64,000 nt of DNA. Source: Eledone cirrhosa (taxonomy: Eukaryota; Mollusca; Cephalopoda; Octopoda; Eledonidae). The stretch covers positions 3,664,836 through 3,728,835 of the forward strand of contig OZ024740.1 in NCBI GenBank assembly GCA_964016885.1, in the 5' to 3' direction. The notes beneath the pieces are model-generated. The model had not been told where the DNA came from. It saw only the letters and a program-made list of their open reading frames with translations, and did no database searches. The translations under genes were made by a program, and so were the position numbers. Shown one piece after another: positions 10,885 through 22,430 of the stretch; position 1 is the first letter of the stretch, and each line of letters starts with the position of its first letter.

Positions 10885-11060
10885 CAACCCCCCCCCCCCC
10901 CCCCTTCCCTTCTAACATTCCTATCTCTTTTGTTAGGTTCACTGTCCTCAGGTCAGTTCTCATCACTTCTGTCCAGGTATTTATTGGGCTTCTGTAGCTA
11001 CCTTCCACTTGGAGCTCCTGGTACTTCTTTATCAAACAATCACACTGTATCTCCATTAGG
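10885..11060 (-). mobile_element. RTE-like LINE C-terminal remnant
   Basis: The minus strand reads IKKYQELQVEG, then INTWTEVMRTDLRTVNLT, matching the VKKCQEMPVEG...KTWAEVVRTDLRSLKLT segment of the 31-34 kb LINE. A C-rich homopolymer lies at 10887-10905. Degenerate, with no 3' tail visible. Confidence 0.6.
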
Positions 11061-11159
11061 GTTTGCTTAACTATGTTATAAGTTCCCTACTAATTTGTTA
11101 GAGTAAGTATTAAACATGAGAGTAAACATATATTACAGTAATTATGACATATGAACCGA

Positions 11160-11400
11160 GGATGTCATTAATCCTTTAGCATTTAAACCAGCCATATCCA
11201 GCCAGAATTCTCTCAACTATTTCTGTTCAAACCAGTTGTAACCGGCCGTACATACTGATGTTAAGTTATTGTTCTCAAAATAAATTATATCAAAATCTCA
11301 TAGATTCGATATTATGTGAGATGAAGTCTTTACCATGGAAATATGATAGCATATACAGAGTAATATCAATGTTAAAGAGTTAATGTCTATTTTCCATGCT
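11160..11400. repeat. Left member of a dispersed inverted pair
   Basis: The segment around CATTTAAACCAGCCATATCC and CAAAATCTCATAGATTCGAT is matched in reverse complement by 13790-13970, with many substitutions. The two bracket about 2.4 kb of LINE remnants and tandem repeats. The rest of 11060-11640 shows no gene. Confidence 0.6.
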
Positions 11401-11639
11401 TGCAATGAATTAGATTATCAAACATGTTGAGGCTAGACTGGTCAGGTGACCACATCTTACTTTTATGCCCCATTTTTGGTTTGATTTCTATGGCTGGCTG
11501 TCCCACCTTATGCCAACTACTTTAACCACATACAAATATGAAAACAGTTTCATGTGGCAACACAACTGAAACTTCAAAGTTACTGCCAGCCTTTAAAATA
11601 AATAAGAAACAGACTAAAACCCTGTGTACATGTATTGAG

Positions 11640-12210
11640 TGTTACTTCAATAAAAGTTTGGCAGTACTATATATGTGTGTATATAATACCCCCTTTAAGA
11701 TCCCTAGTTGTATGTATGAGGGAGACACAGCCTCCTCATTATAACTCACTTCTCACTATATATTTAGGTGTGTGTATAATACCCCCTTTAAGATCCCTAG
11801 TTTTATGTATGAGGGAGACACAGCCTCCTCATTATAACTCACTTCTCACTATATATTTATGTGTGTGTATAAACCCCCTTTAAGATCCCTAGTTTTATGT
11901 ATGAGGGAGACACAGCCTCTTCATTATAACTCACTTCTCACTATATATTTATGTGTGTGTATAAACCCCCTTTAAGATCCCTAGTTTTAGGTATGAGGGA
12001 GACACAGCCTCCTCATTATAACTCACTTCTCACTATATATTTATGTGTGTGTATAAACCCCCTTTAAGATCCCTAGTTTTAGGTATGAGGGAGACACAGC
12101 CTCCTCATTATAACTCACTTCTCACTATATATTTATGTGTGTGTATAAACCCCCTTTAAGATCCCTAGTTTTAGGTATGAGGGAGACACATTATAACTCA
12201 CTTCACTTCT
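11640..12210. repeat. 92-bp tandem repeat, about six units
   Basis: The marker TCCCTAGTTTTATGTATGAG recurs at 11701, 11794, 11886, 11978, 12070 and 12162, giving a period of 92 (93 for the first step). Units contain GTGTGTATAAACCCCCTTTA and CTCACTTCTCACTATATATT. The last unit has lost the CAGCCTCCTC segment. No sustained reading frame. Confidence 0.9.
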
Positions 12211-12219
12211 CACTACTGC

Positions 12220-12965
12220 TACTATTTCAAATACTTCTACATATTTTAAGTGGTAGACCCAACATAACTGGTATCAACACCTACCATCACCTCTATCTTG
12301 TCCCTGGGTGGTTTTATAGCAGAGGTCTGCATTTTGTTGTAAGCCTTCACACCAGTTCAGGCCCCATCCTACATCCAATTCCTCTTATGCCAAGTGTTTC
12401 TCAGTTTACCTATGCTATGTCCTTCATGCACACCAACATTAAAGATTCATCGGAGCATACTCGATTCATTTCTTTCTAGCTTCTGGATATCTTCTGTGGT
12501 CAACACCCATGTTTCATTGCCTTGTAACATTGCATTTTATACACAGACATCATACAGTGAATCCCTTTGTTGGCAGCAGAGGTATCAGCTACCTAATTGT
12601 CTTCTAGCCTGTTCTTATCCTGGTTATCTCACTTTCAGAGCACCTACCTCCACTGCTGATTTGGTCAGCTACATAACATAAGCTGCTAACTTCTAAGGAG
12701 CCACCTTAGCAATTGAACGATTCTATTTTACATGTGCTCTTAGTGCTTCTCTTGTCAGTCTGCCATATAATGTGTCTATCTCCATCGACCTGCCTGCAAT
12801 CCCGTTACATCTCTTATGCATCAATAAATTGCACTGTGTGAACCTTATCAAATTTCTGTCCACCCCTATCTGACATATTGAACAAGGCCACTTCCCAGAT
12901 GATATCACCCCCCTGTCCTCTTTTAAGACTTTTGTGTTTTCAGCTGAGCAGTGAAGAAACAACAC
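12220..12965 (-). mobile_element. RTE-like LINE remnant with zinc finger
   Basis: The minus strand 12965-12723 encodes SSGKWPCSICQIGVDRN, then LLMHKRCNGIAG, the PHD-like finger of this LINE family. The downstream part (12700-12270) carries decayed C-terminal sequence (matching QxSLPCNIA on the opposite strand, i.e. AMLHGSETW). Many frameshifts; more diverged than the other copies. Confidence 0.65.
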
Positions 12966-13383
12966 CTAAGCCTGCCAGTTAGTATATCACATATGAATAA
13001 TTTACATCATCAATGTTTATGCAAGTAAAAACTGCCTGCTGACATCGTATCTGAGTATTAAATAACAGATACCATTGAAATATGTATAACAGTGATTACA
13101 TAATAAATAGAATATGGGGAAATTCAAACATACAGCCTTCTAATTCATTACTATATCAACACTCTATTATACACACAACTACAGATAATATAATGGTGGA
13201 GCTATATTATGTTGAGTACTCAATGCTGTTTACACTAATATTTATTGATATATACCTGCAACTAACAATGGATTAATTACATGACATCCTATAATATATA
13301 TCAAACTCTCTACCCACACAAAATAGTTTCTCACACTGGTACATGCTGAAGCATATAAACCATGGGTACATGCTGAAGCATAT
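12966..13383. other. A/T-rich stretch without recognised features
   Basis: No credible reading frame, repeat unit or RNA gene seen. It ends at a run of C (13396-13406) next to a LINE 3' end. Confidence 0.5.
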
Positions 13384-13676
13384 AAACAATATGCCCCCCC
13401 CCCCCACCGCAAGGTGGTCGTGGAGGTGCCACGGCAAAAAAGCACCCAGCCCACACTGTAAAGTGGACGTGTAGGCGCCACGAAAAAGCACCCAGCACTC
13501 ACTGTAAATGAGGTTGGTGTTAGGAAGGGCATCCAGCTGTAGAAATCAAGCCAGATCAGTTCCTGTATGAGCAAGGCATGGTCAGCCGACCAGACACTGC
13601 CCACAACAGGACAACCCGTCTAACCCATGCTAGCGTGGAAGAACGGACGTAAAACGGTGATGATGATGATGATGAT
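13384..13676 (+). mobile_element. RTE-like LINE 3' UTR only (subtype A)
   Basis: This has the subtype-A 3' UTR (CGCAAGGTGGTCGTGGAGGT, GTAAAGTGGACGTGTAGGCG, ACCCATGCTAGCGTGGAAGA) and ends in GACGTAAAACGGTGATGATG. It is nearly identical to the 3' ends at 46.9-47.2 kb and 57.8-58.1 kb. No coding part remains. Confidence 0.85.
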
Positions 13677-13789
13677 GACACTCTTTAATATATCAGTGAG
13701 AAATCTGCCTTCCTTTCGCTGCTTTCTTAACCTTTTACTATTCACATTACTCTATATTTACTATTGTATTTTCACAGTAAAGTCTTTAA

Positions 13790-13970
13790 TTCATATAATT
13801 ATCTCATATAATATTGAATCTATGAGATTTTGATATTATTTATTTTGAGAACAATACTTTAACATCAGTATGAGGGGCCAGTTACAGCCAGTTTAAACTG
13901 AAAAAGGTGAGTGAATTCTGGCCGGATATGGACAGTTTAAATGCTAAAGAGTTAATGATTCCAGCTTAAT
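13790..13970. repeat. Right member of the dispersed inverted pair
   Basis: The reverse complement of this segment matches 11160-11310 (CTATGAGATTTTGATATTAT here; GAATTCTGGCCGGATATGGA near the other end). It is diverged, so it is probably an old repeat family rather than a recent foldback. Confidence 0.6.
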
Positions 13971-13979
13971 TAAAGCATT

Positions 13980-14245
13980 GAGTGAGTGGGAATACAATCG
14001 AAGGTACATTGGTCCTATCTGATGACTTCGTTTCAGTATTATTATATATCCACTTCCATCATCACTACCACCACAACCACCATCACCACCATCATACCTA
14101 CGACCACCACCACCACCACCACAACCATCATAGCTACAACCACCAACACCCCCACATCACCCCCACCCCCACATCACCCCCAACCACCTTCTCCTATTCT
14201 CCAAATCCATGTGATACAATCCCACCATCTAAAGGTCAACATATA
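13980..14245. repeat. (CCA/CAT)n trinucleotide-rich tract
   Basis: Histidine- and threonine-rich reading frames on the plus strand come from CAC/CAT/ACC repeats. The complementary G/T-rich composition starts at 14266, so the strand bias flips between the two tracts. Confidence 0.8.
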
Positions 14246-14265
14246 ATATCCACATCAATGGAGCA

Positions 14266-14760
14266 GTGATGGTGGTGGTGATGTTAGAGGGGCAGTGATG
14301 GTGGTGGTGATGTTAGAGGGGCAGTGATGGTGGTGGTGGTGTTAGAGGGGCAGTGATGGTGGTGGTGGTGGTGATGTTACAGGGGCAGTGATAGTGGTGG
14401 TGGTGGTGATGTTAGAGGGGCAGTGATGGTGGTGGTGGTGTTAGAGGGGCAGTGATGGTGGTGGTGATGTTAGAGGGGCAGTGATGGTGGTGGTGGTGTT
14501 AGAGGGGCAGTGATGGTGGTGGTGGTGTTAGAGGGGCAGTGATGGTGGTGGTGGTGGTGATGTTACAGGGGCAGTGATAGTGGTGGTGGTGGTGATGTTA
14601 GAGGGGAGCAGTGATGGTGGTGGTGGTGATGTTAGAGGGGCAGTGATGGTGGTGGTGGTGGTGGTGATGTTAGAGGGGCAGTGGTGGTGGTGGTGGTGGT
14701 GATGTTAGAGGGGCAGTGGTGGTGGTGGTGGTGGTGGTGGTGATGTTAGAGGGGCAGTGA
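14266..14760. repeat. Interspersed 30-45 bp repeat leading into the satellite
   Basis: About 14 units of GATGTTAGAGGGGCAGTGAT followed by (GGT)n of variable length. This is a transition zone: the (GGT)n part lengthens towards 14760, after which the AGAGGGGCAGTG spacer disappears and the 9-bp unit takes over. Confidence 0.88.
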
Positions 14761-17700
14761 TGGTGGTATAGGTGGTGTTGGTGGTATTGCAGGTGTAGGT
14801 GGTGTTGGTGGTGTAGGTGGTGTTGGTGGTGTGGGTGGTGTGGGTGGTGTTGGTGGTTTTGGTGGTGTAGGTGGCGTTGGTGGTGTTAGTGGTGTAGGTG
14901 GTGTAGGTGGTATTGCAGGTGTAGGTGGTGTTGGTGGTGTAGGTGGTGTTGGTGGTGTGGGTGGTGTGGGTGGTGTTGGTGGTTTTGGTGGTGTAGGTGG
15001 CGTTGGTGGTGTTAGTGGTGTAGGTGGTGTAGGTGGTGTAGGTGGTGTAGGTGGTGTGGGTGGTGTTGGTGGTGTTAGTGGTGTAGGTGGTGTTGGTGGT
15101 GTTGGTGGTGTTGGTGGTGTAGGTGGTGTGGGTGGTGTTGGTGGTGTTGGTGGTGTTGGTGGTGTTGGTGGTGTTGGTGGTGTAGGTGGTTTTGGTGGTG
15201 TGGGTGGTGTTGGTGGTGTAGGTGGTGTTGGTGGTGTAGGTGGTGCTGGTGGTGTAGGTGGTGTTGGTGGTGTGGGTGGTGTAGGTGGTGTGGGTGGTGT
15301 TGGTGGTGTAGGTGGTGTTGGTGGTGTAGGTGGTGTTGGTGGTGTTGGTGGTGTAGGTGGTGTTGGTGGTGTTGGTGGTGTTGGTGGTGTAGGTGGCGTT
15401 GGTGGTGTTGGTGGTGTAGGTGGTGTGGGTGGTGTTGGTGGTGTTGGTGGTGTTGGTGGTGTTGGTGGTGTTGGTGGTGTAGGTGGTTTTGGTGGTGTGG
15501 GTGGTGTTGGTGGTGTAGGTGGTGTTGGTGGTGTAGGTGGTGCTGGTGGTGTAGGTGGTGTTGGTGGTGTGGGTGGTGTAGGTGGTGTGGGTGGTGTTGG
15601 TGGTGTAGGTGGTGTTGGTGGTGTAGGTGGTGTTGGTGGTGTTGGTGGTGTAGGTGGTGTTGGTGGTGTTGGTGGTGTTGGTGGTGTAGGTGGCGTTGGT
15701 GGTGTTAGTGGTGTAGGTGGTGTGGGTGGTGTAGGTGGTTTTGGTGGTGTGGGTGGTGTTGGTGGTGTTAGTGGTGTAGGTGGTGTAGGTGGTGTGGGTG
15801 GTGTTGGTGGTGCTGGTGGTGTAGGTGGTGTTGGTGGTGTAGGTGGTGTAGGTGGTGTAGGTGGTGTAGGTGGTGTAGGTGGTGTGGGTGGTGTTGGTGG
15901 TGTTGGTGGTGTTAGTGGTGTTGGTGGTGTTGGTGGTGTAGGTGGTGTTGGTGGTGTAGGTGGTGTTGGTGGTGTAGGTGGTGTAGGTGGCGTTGGTGGT
16001 GTAGGTGGTGTTGGTGGTGTGGGTGGTGTAGGTGGTGTAGGTGGTGTAGGTGGTGTGGGTGGTGTTGGTGGTGTAGGTGGTGTAGGTGGTGTGGGTGGTG
16101 TTGGTGGTGTGGGTGGTGTTGGTGGTGTAGGTGGTGTTGGTGGTGTAGGTGGTGTTGGTGGTGTGGGTGGTGTTGGTGGTGTAGGTGGTGTAGGTGGTGT
16201 TGGGGGTGCAGGTGGTGTTGGTGGTGTAGGTGGTGTGGGTGGTGTTGGTGGTGTAGGTGGTTTTGGTGGTGTGGGTGGTGTTGGTGGTGTGGGTGGTGTT
16301 GGTGGTGTAGGTGGTTTTGGTGGTGTGGGTGGTGTAGGTGGTGTTGGTGGTGTTGGTGGTGTAGGTGGTGTAGGTGGCGTTGGTGGTGTAGGTGGTGTGG
16401 GTGGTGTTGGTGGTGTTGGTGGTGTACGTGGTGTGGGTGGTGTTGGTGGTGTAGGTGGTTTTGGTGGTGTGCGTGGTGTAGGTGGTGTTGGTGGTGTAGG
16501 TGGTGTAGGTGGCGTTGGTGGTGTAGGTGGTGTGGGTGGTGTTGGTGGTGTAGGTGGTGTAGGTGGTGTTGGTGGTGTTGGTGGTGTAGGTGGTGTTGGT
16601 GTTGTAGGTGGTGTTGGTGGTGTTGGTGGTGTAGGTGGTGTTGGTGGTGTAGGTGGTGTAGGTGGTGTAGGTGGTGTAGGTGGTGTAGGTGGTGTAGGTG
16701 GTGTGGGTGGTGTTGGTGGTGTTGGTGGTGTTGGTGTTGTAGGTGGGGTAGGTGGTGTTGGTGGTGTTGGTGGTGTAGGAGGTGTAGGTGGTGTGGGTGG
16801 TGTTGGTGGTGTAGGTGGTGTGGGTGGTGTTGGTGGTGTAGGTGGTGTTAGTGGTGTTGGTGGTGTAGGTGGTGTAGGTGGTGTGGGTGGTGTTGGTGGT
16901 GTAGGTGGTGTAGGTGGTGTTGGTGGTGTTGGTGGTGTGGGTGGTGTTGGTGGTGTTGGTGGTGTAGGTGGTGTTGGTGGTGTTAGTGGTGTAGGTGGTG
17001 TAGGTGGTGTAGGTGGTGTTGGTGGTGTGGGTGGTGTTGGTGGTGTAGGTGGTGTTGGTGTTGTAGGTGGGGTAGGTGGTGTGGGTGGTGTTGGTGGTGT
17101 AGGTGGTGTTGGTGTTGTAGGTGGTGTGGGTGGTGTTGGTGGTGTAGGTGGTGTAGGTGGTGTTGGTGGTGTTGGTGGTGTGGGTGGTGTAGGTGGTGTT
17201 GGTGGTGTAGGTGGTGTAGGTGGTGTAGGTGGTGTTGGTGGTGTTGGTGGTGTAGGTGGTGTAGGTGGTGTTGGTGGTGTTGGTGGTGTGGGTGGTGTAG
17301 GTGGTGTTGGTGTTGTAGGTGGTGTTGGTGGTGTAGGTGGTGTAGGTGGTGTTGGTGGTGTAGGTGGTGTTGGTGGTGTAGGTGGTGTGGGTGGTGTAGG
17401 TGGTGTAGGTGGTGTAGGTGGTGTGGGTGGTGTTGGTGGTGTAGGTGGTGTAGGTGGTGTTGGTGGTGTTGGTGTAGGTGGTGTTGGTGTTGTAGGTGGT
17501 GTTGGTGGTGTAGGTGGTGTAGGTGGTGTTGGTGGTGTTGGTGGTGTGGGTGGTGTTGGTGGTGTAGGTGGTGTTGGTGTTGTAGGTGGTGTAGGTGGTG
17601 TAGGTGGTGTGGGTGGTGTTGGTGGTGTAGGTGGTGTGGGTGGTGTTGGTGGTGTAGGTGGTGTTGGTGGTGTAGGTGGTGTTGGTGGTGTTGGTGGTGT

Positions 17701-18231
17701 AGGTGGTGTGGGTGGTGTAGGTGGTGTAGGTGGTGTGGGTGGTGTTGGTGGTGTTGGTGGTGTTGGTGGTGTAGGTGGTGTTGGTGGTGTAGGTGGTGTA
17801 GGTGGTGTTGGTGGTGTAGGTGGTGTGGGTGGTGTAGGTGGTGTAGGTGGTGTTGGTGGTGTAGGTGGTGTGGGTGGTGTAGGTGGTGTAGGTGGTTTTG
17901 GTGGTGTAGGTGGTGTGGGTGGTGTAGGTGGTGTAGGTGGTGTTGGTGGTGTGGGTGGTGTTGGTGGTGTAGGTGGTGTAGGTGGTGTTGGTGGTGTTGG
18001 TGGTGTAGGTGGTGTTGGTGGTGTTGGTGGTGTGGGTGGTTTTGGTGGTGTTGGTGGTGTTGGTGGTGTAGGTGGTGTTGGTGGTGTTGGTGGTGTAGGT
18101 GGTGTTGGTGGTGTTGGTGGTGTGGGTGGTGTTGGTGGTGTAGGTGGTGTTGGTGTTGTAGGTGGTGTAGGTGGTGTAGGTGGTGTTGGTGGTGTAGGTG
18201 GTGTGGGTGGTGTTGGTGCTGTAGGTGGTGT

Positions 18232-21200
18232 TGGTGGTGTAGGTGGTGTTGGTGGTGTTGGTGGTGTTGGTGGTGCTGGTGGTGTTGGTGGTGTTGGTGG
18301 TGTAGGTGGTGTAGCTGGTGTAGGTGGTGTTGGTGGTGTTGGTGGTGCTGGTGGTGTAGGTGGCATTGGTGGTTTGGTGGCATTGGTGGTGTAGGTGGTG
18401 TGGGTGGTGTAGGTGGTGTAGGTGGTGTAGGTGGTGTGGGTGGTGTAGGTGGTGTTGGTGGTGTAGGTGGTGTTGGTGGTGTAGGTGGTGTGAGTGGTGT
18501 TGGTGGTGTAGGTGGTGTAGGTGGTGTAGGTGGTGTAGGTGGTGTAGGTGGTGTTGGTGGTGTGGGTGGTGTTGGTGGTGTAGGTGGTGTAGGTGGTGTT
18601 GGTGGTGTAGGTGGTGTAGGTGGTGTGGGTGGTGTTGGTGGTGTTGGTGGTGTAGGTGGTGTGGGTGGTGTAGGTGGTGTAGGTGGTGTGGGTGGTGTTG
18701 GTGGTGTGGGTGGTGTAGGTGGTGTTGGTGTTGTAGGTGGTGTTGGTGGTGTGGGTGGTGTAGGTGGTGTGGGTGGTGTTGGTGGTGTAGGTGGTGTTGG
18801 TGTTGTAGGTGGTGTTGGTGGTGTAGGTGGTGTAGGTGGTGTAGGTGGTGTAGGTGGTGTAGGTGGTGTTGGTGGTGTGGGTGGTGTTGGTGGTGTAGGT
18901 GGTGTAGGTGGTGTTGGTGGTGTAGGTGGTGTTGGTGGTGTGGGTGGTTTTGGTGGTGTAGGTGGTGTAGGTGGTGTGGGTGGTGTAGGTGGTGTAGGTG
19001 GTGTAGGTGGTGTTGGTGGTGTGGGTGGTGTAGGTGGTGTTGGTGTTGTAGGTGGTGTTGGTGGTGTGTGTGGTGTAGGTGGTGTGGGTGGTGTTGGTGG
19101 TGTAGGTGGTGTTGGTGTTGTAGGTGGTGTAGGTGGTGTTGGTGGTGTAGGTGGTGTTGGTGGTGTGGGTGGTGTTGGTGGTGTAGGTGGTGTAGGTGGT
19201 GTGGGTGGTGTTGGTGGTGTAGGTGGTGTTGGTGGTGTAGGTGGTGTTGGTGGTGTAGGTGGTGTAGGTGGTGTTGGTGGTGTGGGTGGTGTAGGTGGTG
19301 TGGGTGGTGTTGGTGGTGTAGGTGGTGTTGGTGTTGTAGGTGGTGTAGGTGGTGTTGGTGGTGTAGGTGGTGTTGGTGGTGTGGGTGGTGTTGGTGGTGT
19401 AGGTGGTGTAGGTGGTGTGGGTGGTGTTGGTGGAGTAGGTGGTGTTGGTGGTGTAGGTGGTGTTGGTGGTGTAGGTGGTGTAGGTGGTGTCAGTGGTGTT
19501 GGTGGTGTTGGTGTTGTAGGTGGTGTCAGTGGTGTAGGTGGTGTTGGTGGTGTGGGTGGTGTAGGTGGTGTTGGTGGTGTAGGTGGTGTAGGTGGTGTCA
19601 GTGGTGTAGGTGGTGTAGGTGGTGTAGGTGGTGTAGGTGGTGTGGGTGGTTTTGGTGGTGTAGGTGGTGTAGGTGGTGTGGGTGGTGTAGGTGGTGTAGG
19701 TGGTGTAGGTGGTGTTGGTGGTGTGGGTGGTGTAGGTGGTGTTGGTGTTGTAGGTGGTGTTGGTGGTGTGGGTGGTGTGGGTGGTGTTGGTGGTGTTGGT
19801 GGTGTTGGTGGTGTTAGTGGTGCAGGTGGTGTTGGTGGTGTTGGTGGTGTGGGTGGTGTTGGTGGTGTAGGTGGTGTTGGTGGTGTTGGTGGTGTTGGTG
19901 GTGTTGGTGGTGTAGGTGGTGTTGGTGGTGTTGGTGGTGTAGGTGGTGTTGGTGGTGTTGGTGGTGTGGGTGGTGTTGGTGGTGTAGGTGGTGTTGGTGT
20001 TGTAGGTGGTGTAGGTGGTGTAGGTGGTGTTGGTGGTGTAGGTGGTGTGGGTGGTGTTGGTGCTGTAGGTGGTGTTGGTGGTGTAGGTGGTGTTGGTGGT
20101 GTTGGTGGTGTTGGTGGTGCTGGTGGTGTTGGTGGTGTTGGTGGTGTAGGTGGTGTAGCTGGTGTAGGTGGTGTTGGTGGTGTTGGTGGTGCTGGTGGTG
20201 TAGGTGGCATTGGTGGTTTGGTGGCATTGGTGGTGTAGGTGGTGTGGGTGGTGTAGGTGGTGTAGGTGGTGTAGGTGGTGTGGGTGGTGTAGGTGGTGTT
20301 GGTGGTGTAGGTGGTGTTGGTGGTGTAGGTGGTGTGAGTGGTGTTGGTGGTGTAGGTGGTGTAGGTGGTGTAGGTGGTGTAGGTGGTGTAGGTGGTGTTG
20401 GTGGTGTGGGTGGTGTTGGTGGTGTAGGTGGTGTAGGTGGTGTTGGTGGTGTAGGTGGTGTAGGTGGTGTGGGTGGTGTTGGTGGTGTTGGTGGTGTAGG
20501 TGGTGTGGGTTGTGTAGGTGGTGTAGGTGGTGTTGGTGGTGTGGGTGGTGTAGGTGGTGTTGGTGTTGTAGGTGGTGTTGGTGGTGTGGGTGGTGTAGGT
20601 GGTGTGGGTGGTGTTGGTGGTGTAGGTGGTGTTGGTGTTGTAGGTGGTGTTGGTGGTGTAGGTGGTGTAGGTGGTGTAGGTGGTGTAGGTGGTGTAGGTG
20701 GTGTTGGTGGTGTGGGTGGTGTTGGTGGTGTAGGTGGTGTAGGTGGTGTTGGTGGTGTAGGTGGTGTTGGTGGTGTGGGTGGTTTTGGTGGTGTAGGTGG
20801 TGTAGGTGGTGTGGGTGGTGTAGGTGGTGTAGGTTGTGTAGGTGGTGTTGGTGGTGTGGGTGGTGTAGGTGGTGTTGGTGTTGTAGGTGGTGTTGGTGGT
20901 GTGTGTGGTGTAGGTGGTGTGGGTGGTGTTGGTGGTGTAGGTGGTGTTGGTGTTGTAGGTGGTGTAGGTGGTGTTGGTGGTGTAGGTGGTGTTGGTGGTG
21001 TGGGTGGTGTTGGTGGTGTAGGTGGTGTAGGTGGTGTGGGTGGTGTTGGTGGTGTAGGTGGTGTTGGTGGTGTAGGTGGTGTTGGTGGTGTAGGTGGTGT
21101 AGGTGGTGTTGGTGGTGTGGGTGGTGTAGGTGGTGTGGGTGGTGTTGGTGGTGTAGGTGGTGTTGGTGTTGTAGGTGGTGTAGGTGGTGTTGGTGGTGTA

Positions 21201-22430
21201 GGTGGTGTTGGTGGTGTGGGTGGTGTTGGTGGTGTAGGTGGTGTAGGTGGTGTGGGTGGTGTTGGTGGAGTAGGTGGTGTTGGTGGTGTAGGTGGTGTTG
21301 GTGGTGTAGGTGGTGTAGGTGGTGTCAGTGGTGTTGGTGGTGTTGGTGTTGTAGGTGGTGTCAGTGGTGTAGGTGGTGTTGGTGGTGTTGGTGGTGTAGG
21401 TGGTGTTGGTGGTGTAGGTGGTGTAGGTGGTGTCAGTGGTGTAGGTGGTGTAGGTGGTGTAGGTGGTGTAGGTGGTGTGGGTGGTTTTGGTGGTGTAGGT
21501 GGTGTAGGTGGTGTGGGTGGTGTAGGTGGTGTAGGTGGTGTAGGTGGTGTTGGTGGTGTGGGTGGTGTAGGTGGTGTTGGTGTTGTAGGTGGTGTTGGTG
21601 GTGTGGGTGGTGTGGGTGGTGTTGGTGGTGTTGGTGGTGTTGGTGGTGTTAGTGGTGCAGGTGGTGTTGGTGGTGTTGGTGGTGTGGGTGGTGTTGGTGG
21701 TGTAGGTGGTGTTGGTGGTGTTGGTGGTGTTGGTGGTGTTGGTGGTGTAGGTGGTGTAGGTGGTGTAGGTGGTGTTGGTGGTGTAGGTGGTGTAGGTGGT
21801 GTTGGTGGTGTGGGTGGTGTAGGTGGTGTTGGTGGTGTGGGTGGTGTTGGTGTTGTAGGTGGTGTAGGTGGTGTTGGTGGTGTAGGTGGTGTTGGTGGTG
21901 TGGGTGGTGTTGGTGGTGTAGGTGGTGTAGGTGGTGTGGGTGGTGTTGGTGGAGTAGGTGGTGTTGGTGGTGTAGGTGGTGTTGGTGGTGTAGGTGGTGT
22001 AGGTGGTGTCAGTGGTGTTGGTGGTGTTGGTGTTGTAGGTGGTGTCAGTGGTGTAGGTGGTGTTGGTGGTGTGGGTGGTGTAGGTGGTGTTGGTGGTGTA
22101 GGTGGTGTAGGTGGTGTCAGTGGTGTAGGTGGTGTAGGTGGTGTAGGTGGTGTAGGTGGTGTGGGTGGTTTTGGTGGTGTAGGTGGTGTAGGTGGTGTGG
22201 GTGGTGTAGGTGGTGTAGGTGGTGTAGGTGGTGTTGGTGGTGTGGGTGGTGTAGGTGGTGTTGGTGTTGTAGGTGGTGTTGGTGGTGTGGGTGGTGTGGG
22301 TGGTGTTGGTGGTGTTGGTGGTGTTGGTGGTGTTAGTGGTGCAGGTGGTGTTGGTGGTGTTGGTGGTGTGGGTGGTGTTGGTGGTGTAGGTGGTGTTGGT
22401 GGTGTTGGTGGTGTTGGTGGTGTTGGTGGT
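18232..22430. repeat. Higher-order repeats of 1.84 kb and 0.68 kb in the satellite
   Basis: The aberrant string GGCATTGGTGGTTTGGTGGC lies near 18362 and again 1844 bp later. The marker AGTGGTGCAGG near 19816 recurs 1835 bp and then a further 684 bp later. The first block is therefore duplicated, and its last 684 bp (76 units) duplicated again. Variants such as GGTGGAGTAGG and GTCAGTGGTGTTGG are carried along in the same order. Confidence 0.88.
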
